Source of the DNA: Stratiformator vulcanicus
Lineage (GTDB): Bacteria > Planctomycetota > Planctomycetia > Planctomycetales > Planctomycetaceae
Direction of reading: 5' to 3'
Length of the DNA stretch: 64,000 nucleotides
Assembly: GCF_007744515.1 (NCBI RefSeq)
Contig: NZ_CP036268.1
Span: forward strand, 4,174,088-4,238,087
Both the position numbers and the translations under genes were made by a program. The stretch's first letter is position 1, and each line of letters begins with the position of its first letter. The notes beneath the pieces were generated by a model, which made no database searches, was not told the DNA's origin, and worked only from the letters and a program-made list of their open reading frames with translations. This document shows positions 8,858 to 17,487 of this stretch, piece by piece.

Positions 8858-10312
8858 TTAAGACAGCACCGCATGAATCGGTTCGCCGAATTCCTTGGCG
8901 ATGCGTTTCCGGCCCGGGACTTCCAATTCACGGTGATTCAGGCCCATCTGATGCAGCACGGTGGCATGCACATCGGTGACGTAATGCCGATCCTCGATCG
9001 CGTGAAATCCGAGTTCGTCGGTCCGCCCGTGGGCGACGCCGCCGCGACTGCCGCCACCGGCCAACCAGACGCTGAAACCATAGGGGTGATGGTCGCGACC
9101 GGTGCCGTGTTGTGAGCCGGGGGTTCGTCCGAACTCGGTCGCCCACACGACGAGCGTTTCATCGAGCAAGCCCCGCTGTTTGAGGTCCTTGAGCAACGCG
9201 CCGATCGGCTGGTCGGTCTCGCGGCACAACCGCGAGTGACTTTTCTTGAGGCCGCTGTGGGCATCCCACTGACCCGCACCGTTGCCACCGCCGTGATAGA
9301 CCTGAATGAACCTCACGCCACGTTCAACCATCCGGCGGGCGGCCAACATCTTTTCACCAAAAGGTCGGGTTTCTTTCTGGTCCAATCCGTAGAGTCGATA
9401 GGTGTGCTGAGCTTCACGACTGAAATCGACCACTTCCGGCACTGCCGACTGCATTCGAAAGGCAAGTTCGTAAGACTTCACGCGTGCCCGCAAGGCATCG
9501 TCATCCGGAAATCGCTCCGCGGTCATGAGATCAAGTTTCCGCACCAGGTCGAACTCGGCCGCCTGTTCTTCAAGCGAACGGCCCTCCGGCCGCTTGGCAT
9601 AGGGGAGCGGATTATCGGGGTCGATGTTGAGCTGCACGCCGTCATACCGCGGGCCGAGATATGAGCCGCCGTGCGCTTCCACCCCGCCGCAGCAATCGGC
9701 TACGGGGTTCCCGAGCACAACGAACTGCGGGAGATTCTCATTTAAAGAGCCGAGGCCGTAAGTTGCCCACGCCCCGACCGTGGGGAAGAACCCATCAATC
9801 CGATGCCGACCGGTGTGAAACTGTAATTGCGCCCCGTGATTGCTGTCTTCGGTCCACATCGACCGCACGAGGGCGAGATCGTCGGCCGATTCCCGGACAT
9901 GCGGGAACCAGTCGCTAATTTCCAGACCGCTTTCGCCGCCTCGCTGAAAGCCGCACTGCAGCGGGAAGATCTTATTGCGGATGTGCCCGTTGTTGGGATC
10001 AGGTTGGACGATTCTCTCATTGGCAAGAAACGGCGACTTCAGTGCCTCACGGTACGGCGTCTCGCCGATGGGTGTCCCGGCGTAGCGATTGAGAACCGGT
10101 TTCGGGTCGAAACTCTCGAGGTGACTGGCGCCGCCGATCATGAACAACCAGATGACGCTCTTCGCCTTCGGCGCGAAATCGGCGATGCCGTCGGTCGCCG
10201 CTGAACAATCGCGGTTTAACATCGACGCCAGCGCCAGGCTCCCGAATCCCGCGCCCATGTCCTTTAAAAAGGCGCGTCTTAATTGCCGTTGCTGAAACGT
10301 TTCGCCATTCAT
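8858..10312 (-). CDS. DUF1501 family Tat-exported protein (module 1)
   Basis: DUF1501 proteins are distantly related to alkaline-phosphatase/sulfatase-fold enzymes and are expanded in planctomycetes; no activity is established. The 484-residue product starts with a Tat motif (LRRAFLKDMGAGFGSLALA), and shows the family features VIWLFMIGGASHLESFDPK, GRHRIDGFFPTVGAWATYGL, VRFIQVYHGGGNGAGQWDAH, LVVWATEFGRTPGSQ and the C-terminal HYVTDVHATVLHQMGL. It lies 30 bases after the PSCyt1/DUF1549/DUF1553 gene on the same strand, the usual planctomycete pairing, suggesting the two exported proteins act together. Strong call for family, none for substrate. Confidence 0.94.
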   Translation of the reverse strand: MNGETFQQRQLRRAFLKDMGAGFGSLALASMLNRDCSAATDGIADFAPKAKSVIWLFMIGGASHLESFDPKPVLNRYAGTPIGETPYREALKSPFLANERIVQPDPNNGHIRNKIFPLQCGFQRGGESGLEISDWFPHVRESADDLALVRSMWTEDSNHGAQLQFHTGRHRIDGFFPTVGAWATYGLGSLNENLPQFVVLGNPVADCCGGVEAHGGSYLGPRYDGVQLNIDPDNPLPYAKRPEGRSLEEQAAEFDLVRKLDLMTAERFPDDDALRARVKSYELAFRMQSAVPEVVDFSREAQHTYRLYGLDQKETRPFGEKMLAARRMVERGVRFIQVYHGGGNGAGQWDAHSGLKKSHSRLCRETDQPIGALLKDLKQRGLLDETLVVWATEFGRTPGSQHGTGRDHHPYGFSVWLAGGGSRGGVAHGRTDELGFHAIEDRHYVTDVHATVLHQMGLNHRELEVPGRKRIAKEFGEPIHAVLS

Positions 10313-10342
10313 GAGCCGCTTTCTTCTGGCCGTCGAAAGAGT

Positions 10343-12964
10343 CTAGCGGAGCGTGATGAAATCATTATGGTTGAGCAGGGCTCGTAGAAGTCCACTGCGC
10401 GAATGCTGCTCTAAGAATTGTCGGCACAACTCGCGCTCGTCGGGCAGGGCATCACGCCCCAGCGTGGCGCGAAATGCTTGCGAGATAAAGTGATCTACGT
10501 CTCGGGTCTCGACGAGCAGCTTTAGAAGATTGTCGGCGGCCTGATTGGAGAGCCGACTGTTCGCCAATGCCAGCGCCTGCTGCGGCACAATGCTTTCCGT
10601 CCGCCGATAGCATTCGTTCGGACTCGGGGAATCAAACGTTGTGAGGAACTGCATCTGCTTCTCATTGGCATGTTGGAAGTAGAGGCTGCGGCGAAAGACC
10701 TCCTCGCCTCGCTCATGAGCAATTGAAGGCCCGCCCCTCGTTTTATCGAGCAATCCACACGTCGACAGCAGATTGTCGCGGATCATCTCCGCCGTCATGC
10801 GCCGGGGATTCATCCGCCACAGCGTTTCATTGTCGGGATCGACCGCCACGCTCTGTGCTGTCAGTTCGGCGTGTCCCCCGGAGGCCCGGCGGTACGCCTC
10901 AGAGGTAACGATCAATCGATGAATCGGCTTCATCTTCCAGCCGCGACTCATCAGTTCCGCGGCGAGCCAGTCGAGCAGGTCGGCATGCCGCGGCCGCTTC
11001 GCCCGCAGTCCGAAGTCGGACATATTGGCGACGAGTGGTTCACCAAAATAGCGGAGCCAGATGTGATTCACCGCCACACGTGCGGTCAGCGGGTTCTGCG
11101 GATCCGTCATCCAACGAGCGAGAGCCAAACGTCGACCGGTACTTGTTTCCGGATGGATTTCTCCGACCGGCGAATATTGATCGTCTTCCTTTGTAAGAGC
11201 CTGTTCCGCCTTGCGGACCGCCTTCCGCTGTTTCTCGATATCTTTAAGCAGCTTCGACAAGTCGCCGCCTTCAGCTTGCTTCCGATGAAACGACTCCCGG
11301 CTCTTGGCGGAGGCGCGGCGAGCGGTCAATAGTGCATGCTCGCGTTCCAAGCGAGCCGCCTCCATAGCGACTCGCGATAAGTCGGGGGATTCGGAAAAAA
11401 AGTATTTTAATCGCTCCGCCTGATAACGCTTCTGCCATTGATCGCGATTCCGACGGGCTTCGGCGACTTTAAGACGAGCGCTGATGAACGTAAAAGCCTG
11501 CTCCGGTTTTAGCGCGATTGCCGGACCGTCTGACGTCGGGCGTGCTTCTCGCAGGTCGGCCAACTCGGCCTCAGCTTTCACGATCGCCTCTGCCGCAGCT
11601 CTCAGGCGGTCGGCCTCGACCTCCGGCCTTAATGCCGAGTAGCGATCTTCAATTTTGAATTGAATGGGACTGACTCGAAGCGACGCTTCCATAAAAGAAG
11701 GAACAGCCGGGGCGAGAGGATGTTCCTTAACGGGGCGCTTTTCGTCACCCGCTTCGTAGAGAAACGTTTCGGCGTCGAGGTCTGCATCGAAGGCTCGCGG
11801 TAAACCGTCAAGTTCGCGATCGATCTCACCCGACACGTAGTCGGTTCGGACCTGATGCGGTTCGAAGATCGCGCGGAAGGCGTAATAGTCTTGTTGGCTG
11901 ATCGGGTCATATTTATGAGCATGACAGCGGGCGCAGTTCAACGTCATCCCGAGAAATGCCTTCGCCGTGTGCTCGACCGTCGCATCGAGCCAGATATCAC
12001 GATTGCTGGCGTGGTAATTTCGAGCGAGAAAACCGGTGGCCCGGAGCACATCCGGGTCGTGAGGTGCGATTTCGTCGGCCGCCAGCATTTCGGCAACCAT
12101 CCGGTCATAGCCTTTGTCGTCGTTGAGTGACTCGACGATCCAGTCGCGCCATCGCCAGATATGTCGCTGGCTGCCACGCAATTCGTCGCCAAAGCCACTC
12201 CAGTCGCTGTACCGCCACACGTCCATCCAATGCCGCGCCCAATGCTCTCCGAACTGAGGCCTTGCGAGCAACTGATCGACTCGCGCTGCGTAATCGAACC
12301 GCTCTTCGGACAGCGCGAGTTGTTCCACTTCCGCCATTGCGGGGGGAAGTCCGGTCAGATCGAACGTCACTCGCCTTAGCAAAGTGGCGTCGTCAGTTTG
12401 CGGCAGCGGATGCGTGCCGCTCTTACGCATTTCTTCGTGCAGAAAGCGATCGATCGGATTTGCAGACACTTGCGTGATCAAATCGGCTTCCGGAACTTCG
12501 GGGCGCCGGACCGGCTGGTAGGCCCAGTGGGCTTCCGGGCCGGGCAGCCAGGGTTCCGACTCCGGCGCCGGCGTCCCCGTTTCGATCCATCGGCGAAGCA
12601 GATGCACCTCGTGTCTGGTGAGCGGTTCCCCCTCGTCCGGCGGCGGCATTCGCAACAGCGGCTCCGCGTTGACGCGCTCGATGACCAGGCTGTCCTCCGG
12701 CCGCTTCGAATCGACGATCGCTCCGGAATCGCCGCCCTTGAGGATCAGCTCCGCGGCGTCGAGACGAAGCCCGCCTTCCTGACGCAGCGGTCCGTGACAG
12801 GCCGCACACTTCTCGGCCAGCAGCGGCTTAACCTCGTCGAGGTACAGGTCCGCCCCGACCGCCGTGAAGCCGTGCGACACTGCCAGCAACGCCGTCAACG
12901 GGAGAACCACGCGGATGGTGCTGACGCGATCAAATTTCAAAAGCCCGCTCCCACTCGAAGACAT
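10343..12964 (-). CDS. PSCyt1-DUF1549-DUF1553 cytochrome-like protein (module 1)
   Basis: Exported planctomycete protein of about 873 residues. Signal segment VVLPLTALLAVSHGFTAVGA is followed by a PSCyt1 domain with the heme motif CAACH (about residues 53-57) and the typical GGLRLDAAELILKGGDSGA. DUF1549 (PSCyt2) follows, with IDRFLHEEM, RVTFDLTGLPP and a second CxxCH, NCARCHAHKYDPISQQDYY. A coiled, charged linker leads to DUF1553 (PSD1) with RRLALARWMTDPQNPLTARVA, HIWLRYFGEPLV and PRRMTAEMIRDNLL. ATG at 12964 preferred over a TTG one codon upstream. Gene order with DUF1501 30 bases downstream is standard. Electron transfer is inferred from CxxCH; the substrate is unknown. Confidence 0.93.
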   Translation of the reverse strand: MSSSGSGLLKFDRVSTIRVVLPLTALLAVSHGFTAVGADLYLDEVKPLLAEKCAACHGPLRQEGGLRLDAAELILKGGDSGAIVDSKRPEDSLVIERVNAEPLLRMPPPDEGEPLTRHEVHLLRRWIETGTPAPESEPWLPGPEAHWAYQPVRRPEVPEADLITQVSANPIDRFLHEEMRKSGTHPLPQTDDATLLRRVTFDLTGLPPAMAEVEQLALSEERFDYAARVDQLLARPQFGEHWARHWMDVWRYSDWSGFGDELRGSQRHIWRWRDWIVESLNDDKGYDRMVAEMLAADEIAPHDPDVLRATGFLARNYHASNRDIWLDATVEHTAKAFLGMTLNCARCHAHKYDPISQQDYYAFRAIFEPHQVRTDYVSGEIDRELDGLPRAFDADLDAETFLYEAGDEKRPVKEHPLAPAVPSFMEASLRVSPIQFKIEDRYSALRPEVEADRLRAAAEAIVKAEAELADLREARPTSDGPAIALKPEQAFTFISARLKVAEARRNRDQWQKRYQAERLKYFFSESPDLSRVAMEAARLEREHALLTARRASAKSRESFHRKQAEGGDLSKLLKDIEKQRKAVRKAEQALTKEDDQYSPVGEIHPETSTGRRLALARWMTDPQNPLTARVAVNHIWLRYFGEPLVANMSDFGLRAKRPRHADLLDWLAAELMSRGWKMKPIHRLIVTSEAYRRASGGHAELTAQSVAVDPDNETLWRMNPRRMTAEMIRDNLLSTCGLLDKTRGGPSIAHERGEEVFRRSLYFQHANEKQMQFLTTFDSPSPNECYRRTESIVPQQALALANSRLSNQAADNLLKLLVETRDVDHFISQAFRATLGRDALPDERELCRQFLEQHSRSGLLRALLNHNDFITLR

Positions 12965-13526
12965 CAATCTCTACCAATGTAAACCATGTGAGAGCGATGA
13001 GAAGCCCGGACTGACTTTGCGCGGTCTCGAACGCCCTGTTTTTTCAGCCGAGCATGCTGCTAGAGCGAATTTCCCATATGTGCAGCGGTCTCGGGCGGCG
13101 ATTCTCTCGATTTTGCACGGATTGCGCGTTCGTTAGTCGCTACGGTAAGCCGGGACCGGCTCTAAAGCAGTTGCCGACCCAAAGACAGTCGGGCGTTCCA
13201 AGGCCGCTGAGTCGAGCGATCAAGAGAAGTATTTAATCTGGAAGCAATCTTGGACGTCGTCAGATCGCCAACCGATGGTCGATCAATCAGCGATTCTCCC
13301 TACGGCTGGCGTCTCGATATTGTCTGCCTGCAGGGCGCCACCTGATTGCAGGCCCCATAGATGGTCCATCGTGCCCCGCTCTCGCGATGAGGGGAGGCGG
13401 AATAGTCGCTCCGGCGCATCGACGAACGGAGCCGGCGAGCTCGGCGAAATGAAATAGGGCAATCGAAAAACAGATCAAATACCAACTTCCCGGCGGGGAG
13501 GGTGACACTGGCCGCAGCGCGATCAA
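12965..13526. other. Gene-poor region next to tRNA-Pro
   Basis: No credible gene is visible. Short frames on both strands have no recognisable product. A degenerate copy of a palindromic element lies at 13273-13320 and a transposase remnant follows from 13527. The left end must contain the promoter for the PSCyt1-DUF1501 pair; no clear -35/-10 was identified. Confidence 0.6.
13273..13320. repeat. Degenerate dispersed repeat (family C, copy 1)
   Basis: CGATGGTCGATCAATCAGCG.. continuing to CTACGGCTGGCGTCTCGA parallels 47909-47953 (CGATGGTCGATCAACCAAAG.. CGACGGCTTGCGCCTCGA). The copy at 47898 has perfect 12-base arms; here the left arm (GATCGCCAACC) is only partly complementary to the right arm. 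Confidence 0.6.
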
Positions 13527-13795
13527 GAGCAACTGCGCGAAACGTATCAACCGGGCGATTGCGACACGATCATCTCCGACGCGGGTTATGACTTCGAAGC
13601 GAACACAGAGCGGGGGAGCCTTGAAAGCAACTGCGTGAATCAAACCAGACCTGACCGAGAAGCCGAAACGTCCTCAAACGCCTCATTAACCAGATCAAGT
13701 GCTTCCGCAAAGTTGCAACCTGCTCGGAGAAAAAAAGGCCAACTCGGCTCTGTCCAGACCGCCGCCACCGTCAAGCAAGAATCTCATGCGTTCCC
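13527..13795 (+). pseudogene. Decayed DDE transposase, IS5-like C-terminal part
   Basis: In one frame 13527-13630 reads EQLRETYQPGDCDTIISDAG then YDFEANTERG, which resembles the IS5-family block around the second catalytic Asp (ADAGYDSEANHE type). About 60 bases on, the +1-shifted frame at 13671-13733 reads VLKRLINQIKCFRKVATCSE, the characteristic C-terminal block (ERLINRIKQFRRVATRYEK type) that holds the catalytic Glu region in this family; the last stretch is again shifted. The N-terminal half is missing and at least one frameshift separates the blocks, so it cannot be functional. No intact terminal inverted repeats were found. Confidence 0.7.
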
Positions 13796-13812
13796 GCTGC
13801 CGAACCAAGAGC

Positions 13813-13851
13813 GGGCCGCGATTAGCCGACTTCTCAACTAATCGGCGGCCC
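13813..13851. repeat. Hairpin-forming inverted repeat
   Basis: GGGCCGCGATTAG (13813-13825) pairs with CTAATCGGCGGCCC (13838-13851) apart from one bulged base; loop of 12 bases. It lies between the transposase remnant and tRNA-Pro. Without a clear T tract it may be an intergenic palindrome, or act as a terminator for the minus-strand tRNA transcript. Confidence 0.5.
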
Positions 13852-13937
13852 GAACCATTGGAGTTCGTTGCACGCGTAGCGCACACGAGAGATGTTTCCG
13901 AAAGCGAATGGTGCCAGACACCCATTGTTCTAAAGAG

Positions 13938-14011
13938 TCGGGATGACAGGACTTGAACCTGCGACCTCTTGACCCCCAGTCAAGCGCGCTACCAGACTGC
14001 GCCACATCCCG
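13938..14011 (-). tRNA. tRNA-Pro (anticodon GGG)
   Basis: On the minus strand the 74-base sequence begins CGGGATGTGGCGCAGTCTGG and folds as a tRNA: acceptor CGGGATG pairs with CATCCCG, D arm GCGC..GCGC, anticodon stem CTTGA/TCAAG enclosing CTGGGGG, so anticodon GGG (proline), and T arm CAGG-TTCAAGT-CCTG. The discriminator base is A and CCA is not encoded. It is a single tRNA between a transposase remnant and the flagellar locus; the remnant lies on its 3' side, as expected when tRNA genes serve as insertion targets. Confidence 0.96.
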
Positions 14012-14074
14012 CGGTGAATGAATCTTCGCACCGTTCGACCGGCGTTGCAAGCACGGGCATGGGACACAAGCCGA

Positions 14075-15148
14075 TCAGAACAGGTTCGGCGGGCGTCTTC
14101 CCGAGAGCCGGTAGACGTAGGCGAGGACTTCCACCAACGCCCCGTACAGGTCTTCGGGCACGGGACGGCCTACTTTGACGTCGCGGTAGAGGCTGCGGGC
14201 CAGTTCAGGCCGCTCGATAATCGGAACGTCGTTGTCGGCCGCCACGCGGCGAATTCGCAGGGCGATTTCATCGACCCCTTTGGCAAGAACCGTGGGAGCA
14301 GCCATCGACTCCGGATCGTACTTCAGGGCGACCGCGTAGTGGGTCGGGTTGGTGACGACCACGTCGGCATCTTTAGCTGCAGAGATGTTGCGCGCCTCCG
14401 CCAATTTGCGATGAGCCTCCTTTCGGCGTTGGCGAATCATCGGATCGCCCTCCATGTTTTTCATCTCATCGCGAACCTCCTGCTTCGTCATTTTTATATC
14501 TTGCTCGTACTTCCATTTCTGGAACATGAAGTCGAGCAACGCGAGGGCAAGTAATGCCGCGGCTAATGCGAAGGCCAATCGCACGACTAAGGCGTGGGTC
14601 ACACCGAACGACTGCGCCACCGAGGCCGTTGGGAGCACCGCCATGTCGGGTAGTTCCCACCACGTGATCAGGCCGGCAACGACGGTTAAGAGCGCAAGCT
14701 TTCCAAGACTCACACAAAGCTTCATCAGGGCCCGGACCGAGAGGATTCTCTGGGCCCCTTGAATCGGATTAAGCCGCTCCGGCTTCGGCTGCAGGACCGA
14801 AGGCGAGAAAAGAAATCCGACTTGCGCGAGATTTACGGCGATCGCCGTTGCCGCCGTGAAAATTAAGATCGGGAGGACGCTGCGGAACAGTACGCCGGCG
14901 TAGTCCCACGCTTGGTTTTTGAAAGAGACTCTGCTTATTTCGAGCTTGGCCGAGGACATTGTCCCCCCGATGAGCCCGCCAAGCGTTTCACACAATGGAA
15001 TTGTAAACAGGGCAATTGTAACTGACGCCGCCAGCATGAGAGCCGCGGCGGCCAGGTCCTGGCTACGAGCCACATTGCCTTTTTCCCGCTGTTCTTGCCG
15101 GCGGCGATCCGAAGGATCTTCTGTTTTTTCACCGTTCTCGTCAGCCAT
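14075..15148 (-). CDS. flhB: Flagellar export switch protein FlhB
   Basis: Inner-membrane component of the flagellar type III export gate that switches substrate class from rod/hook to filament. 357 residues with the typical charged start (EKTEDPSDRRRQEQREKGNV), four hydrophobic helices between about residues 30 and 215, then a cytoplasmic domain containing the autocleavage motif NPTH (residues 267-270) and the conserved VDEIALRIRRVAADNDVPII region. It is the last gene of the minus-strand flagellar locus, 6 bases after fliR. The usual partner flhA does not follow: tRNA-Pro and gene-poor DNA come next. Confidence 0.97.
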   Translation of the reverse strand: MADENGEKTEDPSDRRRQEQREKGNVARSQDLAAAALMLAASVTIALFTIPLCETLGGLIGGTMSSAKLEISRVSFKNQAWDYAGVLFRSVLPILIFTAATAIAVNLAQVGFLFSPSVLQPKPERLNPIQGAQRILSVRALMKLCVSLGKLALLTVVAGLITWWELPDMAVLPTASVAQSFGVTHALVVRLAFALAAALLALALLDFMFQKWKYEQDIKMTKQEVRDEMKNMEGDPMIRQRRKEAHRKLAEARNISAAKDADVVVTNPTHYAVALKYDPESMAAPTVLAKGVDEIALRIRRVAADNDVPIIERPELARSLYRDVKVGRPVPEDLYGALVEVLAYVYRLSGRRPPNLF

Positions 15149-15154
15149 TGCCCC

Positions 15155-16144
15155 TTACCGTTCAAGGCCAACGAGCATGATGTGCATTGCTCCCGCAGTT
15201 TGATCGAGCGCGTTAATAATCGTTTCGCCAATTCCACCGAGGGAAATCGTTAAGACGAGCAGGGCCGCCAGCACTCGGATCGGAAAACCGATCACAAGCA
15301 CGTTAATTTGCGGGACGGTATGTCCGAGAAAACCCATGGAAAGTGCAACGACCGACATGATGGCGAGGACCGGAGCGGCCACCTGGATTCCGAGAACCAA
15401 CGAGTTATGAACTAAACCGCTTAACAGATCGACGGCCGGTGTTCCGAGGGTGGCCGTTCCCGGGGGCATCACCTGAAACGTGTCGATCATCGTTTCCAGA
15501 ATTTTCAGATGAACGTTCAGTGGTGTTGCAACGAGGAACAACGTCGTGGCCAACAGGTAAAGAAATTGCGACGTGATCGAGCCGTCCATATCCTCGAAGC
15601 CGGGGTTAAATATTTGTCCGATCGCGATCCCGGTTTGCTGGTCAATTAGTTCACCGGCAAACTGAAGGCCGGACAGAATGATCAACGTACCCAAGCCGAG
15701 GGCCAGACCAATCGCAATTTCGCCGGCGATAATGACGCCGAATTCGAGAATCGAGTCGGGAAGGGCGGGACCACGGACGAATGCGGCCCGGGTGATTCCG
15801 TTTGGGGACGCGGCGAGAAGTCTTCGCCCCCGGCCATCGATGGACTCGGGAATTTCTTCCGCCGTGAGGACGCCATCGCCGTTCGTATCAAGCCGGTCAA
15901 AACCGACGGAGGCCCGGCCGACGACGTTCGGCGTGATCACCAATGCCAGTGAAAGGGCGAGCAGAATGCGAACATTGGCCGGCACCAACGCGACACCGAA
16001 AACGGGGCCGATCAGCATTAAGCCTGAAAGCCGTATTAAGATCAGAATAAAGACGAACACGCGGCCCATCGCCCAGTCAAGAACGACTGCGGCCCCGCCA
16101 TCGGCGAGCACCTGATTCGCGATGTCGTTGAGAAAGCCTGGCAT
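15155..16144 (-). CDS. fliR: Flagellar export gate protein FliR with inserted EF-hand pair
   Basis: Membrane protein of the FliPQR export gate. The 329 residues exceed the usual 250-265. After two N-terminal hydrophobic segments (about residues 29-50 and 58-73) comes an inserted soluble stretch, residues about 80-130, with a canonical EF-hand calcium loop DTNGDGVLTAEE (residues 86-97; ligands D86, N88, D90, E97) followed by a degenerate second hand (SPNGITRAAF). The remaining FliR signature is normal (ELIDQQTGIAIGQIFNPGFE; NVLVIGFPIRVLAALLVLTI). ATG start; the spacing to fliQ is 66 bases and to flhB 6 bases. The insertion resembles EF-hand pairs common in planctomycete secreted proteins; a calcium role is an inference. 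Confidence 0.95.
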   Translation of the reverse strand: MPGFLNDIANQVLADGGAAVVLDWAMGRVFVFILILIRLSGLMLIGPVFGVALVPANVRILLALSLALVITPNVVGRASVGFDRLDTNGDGVLTAEEIPESIDGRGRRLLAASPNGITRAAFVRGPALPDSILEFGVIIAGEIAIGLALGLGTLIILSGLQFAGELIDQQTGIAIGQIFNPGFEDMDGSITSQFLYLLATTLFLVATPLNVHLKILETMIDTFQVMPPGTATLGTPAVDLLSGLVHNSLVLGIQVAAPVLAIMSVVALSMGFLGHTVPQINVLVIGFPIRVLAALLVLTISLGGIGETIINALDQTAGAMHIMLVGLER

Positions 16145-16210
16145 TGGAGCCGGTTCAGAGAGATGTCGGTCTTAAAACCGAGGGAACGGGCCTTCGCCCG
16201 ATGTCATATT

Positions 16211-16483
16211 CTACTGAGACAGCAATACCGGGATGTTCTGGTAGAGTGACGTCGCGTATTCGATCGACTTGCCCATCAGCCAAGGCAACGTATAGAGAAT
16301 CGCTAGCAGCATCGCGACGATCTTGGGAACAAAGCTAAGAGTTTGATCCTGCAGTTGAGTCACCGCTTGAAACACGCTGATGACGAGGCCGACGACCACG
16401 GCGCAGACCATGGCGGGCAGGCCGAGCAAGAGCGTAAGTACGACGGCTTCACGACCGAGTTCGACGGCTTGATCGGGTGACAT
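16211..16483 (-). CDS. fliQ: Flagellar export gate protein FliQ
   Basis: Small two-helix subunit of the FliPQR export gate. The 90-residue product MSPDQAVELGREAVVLTLLL.. matches the usual FliQ length and contains the conserved ISVFQAVTQLQDQTLSFVPK. The open frame extends upstream to 16609, but the ATG at 16483 gives the standard N-terminus, so that start is used. Located between fliP and fliR as in most bacteria, 74 bases after the fliP stop. Confidence 0.96.
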   Translation of the reverse strand: MSPDQAVELGREAVVLTLLLGLPAMVCAVVVGLVISVFQAVTQLQDQTLSFVPKIVAMLLAILYTLPWLMGKSIEYATSLYQNIPVLLSQ

Positions 16484-16557
16484 GATATTAGCAGAACTCC
16501 GACAAGAAGGGGCCGAACCGATCGCGGACGGATATTTGCGCGCAGCGGTTAACGTGG

Positions 16558-17487
16558 TCAGCCGAAGGGGCGGACGCTCTCGAGCAGCATCCCGATCGTC
16601 AGAAACCACCCGTCGATCAGCACAAACAAGAGAATCTTAAATGGCAACGAAATTAAGACCGGCGGCAGCATCATCATTCCCATGCTGATCAACACCGACG
16701 CGATGACCATATCGATCACGAGAAACGGTAAATACACCTGAAAACCGATGACAAATGCGGTCTTAAGTTCAGACATCATATAGGCCGGGAGTAGGACAGA
16801 AAGCGGCAACTCGTCGTAGCCTTGCGGCATCTCCGCGGTTTCGTCGAGCGAACCCTGTTGGAATTCCAGGAACATCCAGACGGTGTCGCTGTTGCCGGTC
16901 AGTTCAATTTGCTCGGCCATGAATCGACGAAGGGGCCGAACTGTGGCCGTAAAAGCCTCTTCGAGTGTCGGCTGGGCCACGCCCGGGGCGGGGGATGTAT
17001 AGGGCTGAATGCCCTCTTCATAGGCCTGCTTCCAAACCGGCGCCATCACCATGATTGTGAGAAACAAGCAGAGTGAAATGATGACCTGGTTTGGGGGAAG
17101 TTGTTGCGTGCCGAGCGCCTGTCTTAAGAGGCCGAGCACCACAATAAAGCGGATAAAACAGGTCGTCATGATCAGGATCGACGGAGCCAGACTGAGGACC
17201 GTCAGCAGCGTTATGACCTTTAACGTTGACGACATGCCCTGCGGCGAGAGCATGCCTTCGACATCGGTTAGAGCAGACCGCGGAGAGACTGGATCGTCGG
17301 GTGAGTCGAGCGGCGGCTGGGCAAACTCTGCGATCGGGCCGATGGGAAGCGCCTCTGTCGTCGCCGGCTCGCTTAAGAACGACTGGGCAGATGCCCCCGA
17401 CGTCAGGGCGGCGAACAACAAGGCCGAAATCGCGACGACTCCAACCGCTCTCAGTGGCTTTGACACACCGGTCCATTCAGGCAACAC
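16558..17487 (-). CDS. fliP: Flagellar export gate protein FliP
   Basis: Core subunit of the export gate, inserted by way of a signal peptide. I place the start at GTG 17487, because a purine-rich GAGGGGGG lies just upstream and the product then begins with a typical signal ([24 protein letters not shown]). An ATG at 17553 is the alternative. The body shows family segments [53 protein letters not shown] and [20 protein letters not shown]. The mature N-terminal periplasmic stretch before the first conserved helix is longer than in enteric FliP. With the GTG start, the gene overlaps the end of fliO by 11 bases, pointing to coupled translation. Confidence 0.93.
   Translation of the reverse strand: MLPEWTGVSKPLRAVGVVAISALLFAALTSGASAQSFLSEPATTEALPIGPIAEFAQPPLDSPDDPVSPRSALTDVEGMLSPQGMSSTLKVITLLTVLSLAPSILIMTTCFIRFIVVLGLLRQALGTQQLPPNQVIISLCLFLTIMVMAPVWKQAYEEGIQPYTSPAPGVAQPTLEEAFTATVRPLRRFMAEQIELTGNSDTVWMFLEFQQGSLDETAEMPQGYDELPLSVLLPAYMMSELKTAFVIGFQVYLPFLVIDMVIASVLISMGMMMLPPVLISLPFKILLFVLIDGWFLTIGMLLESVRPFG

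Noticed and set aside
13635-13841. 68-codon plus-strand frame as a gene
   Set aside because: It is a fragment of the frameshifted transposase relic, starting at an internal GTG.
13938-14011. Prophage or integrative element at tRNA-Pro
   Set aside because: No integrase, no duplicated tRNA 3' end found nearby; only a decayed transposase fragment.
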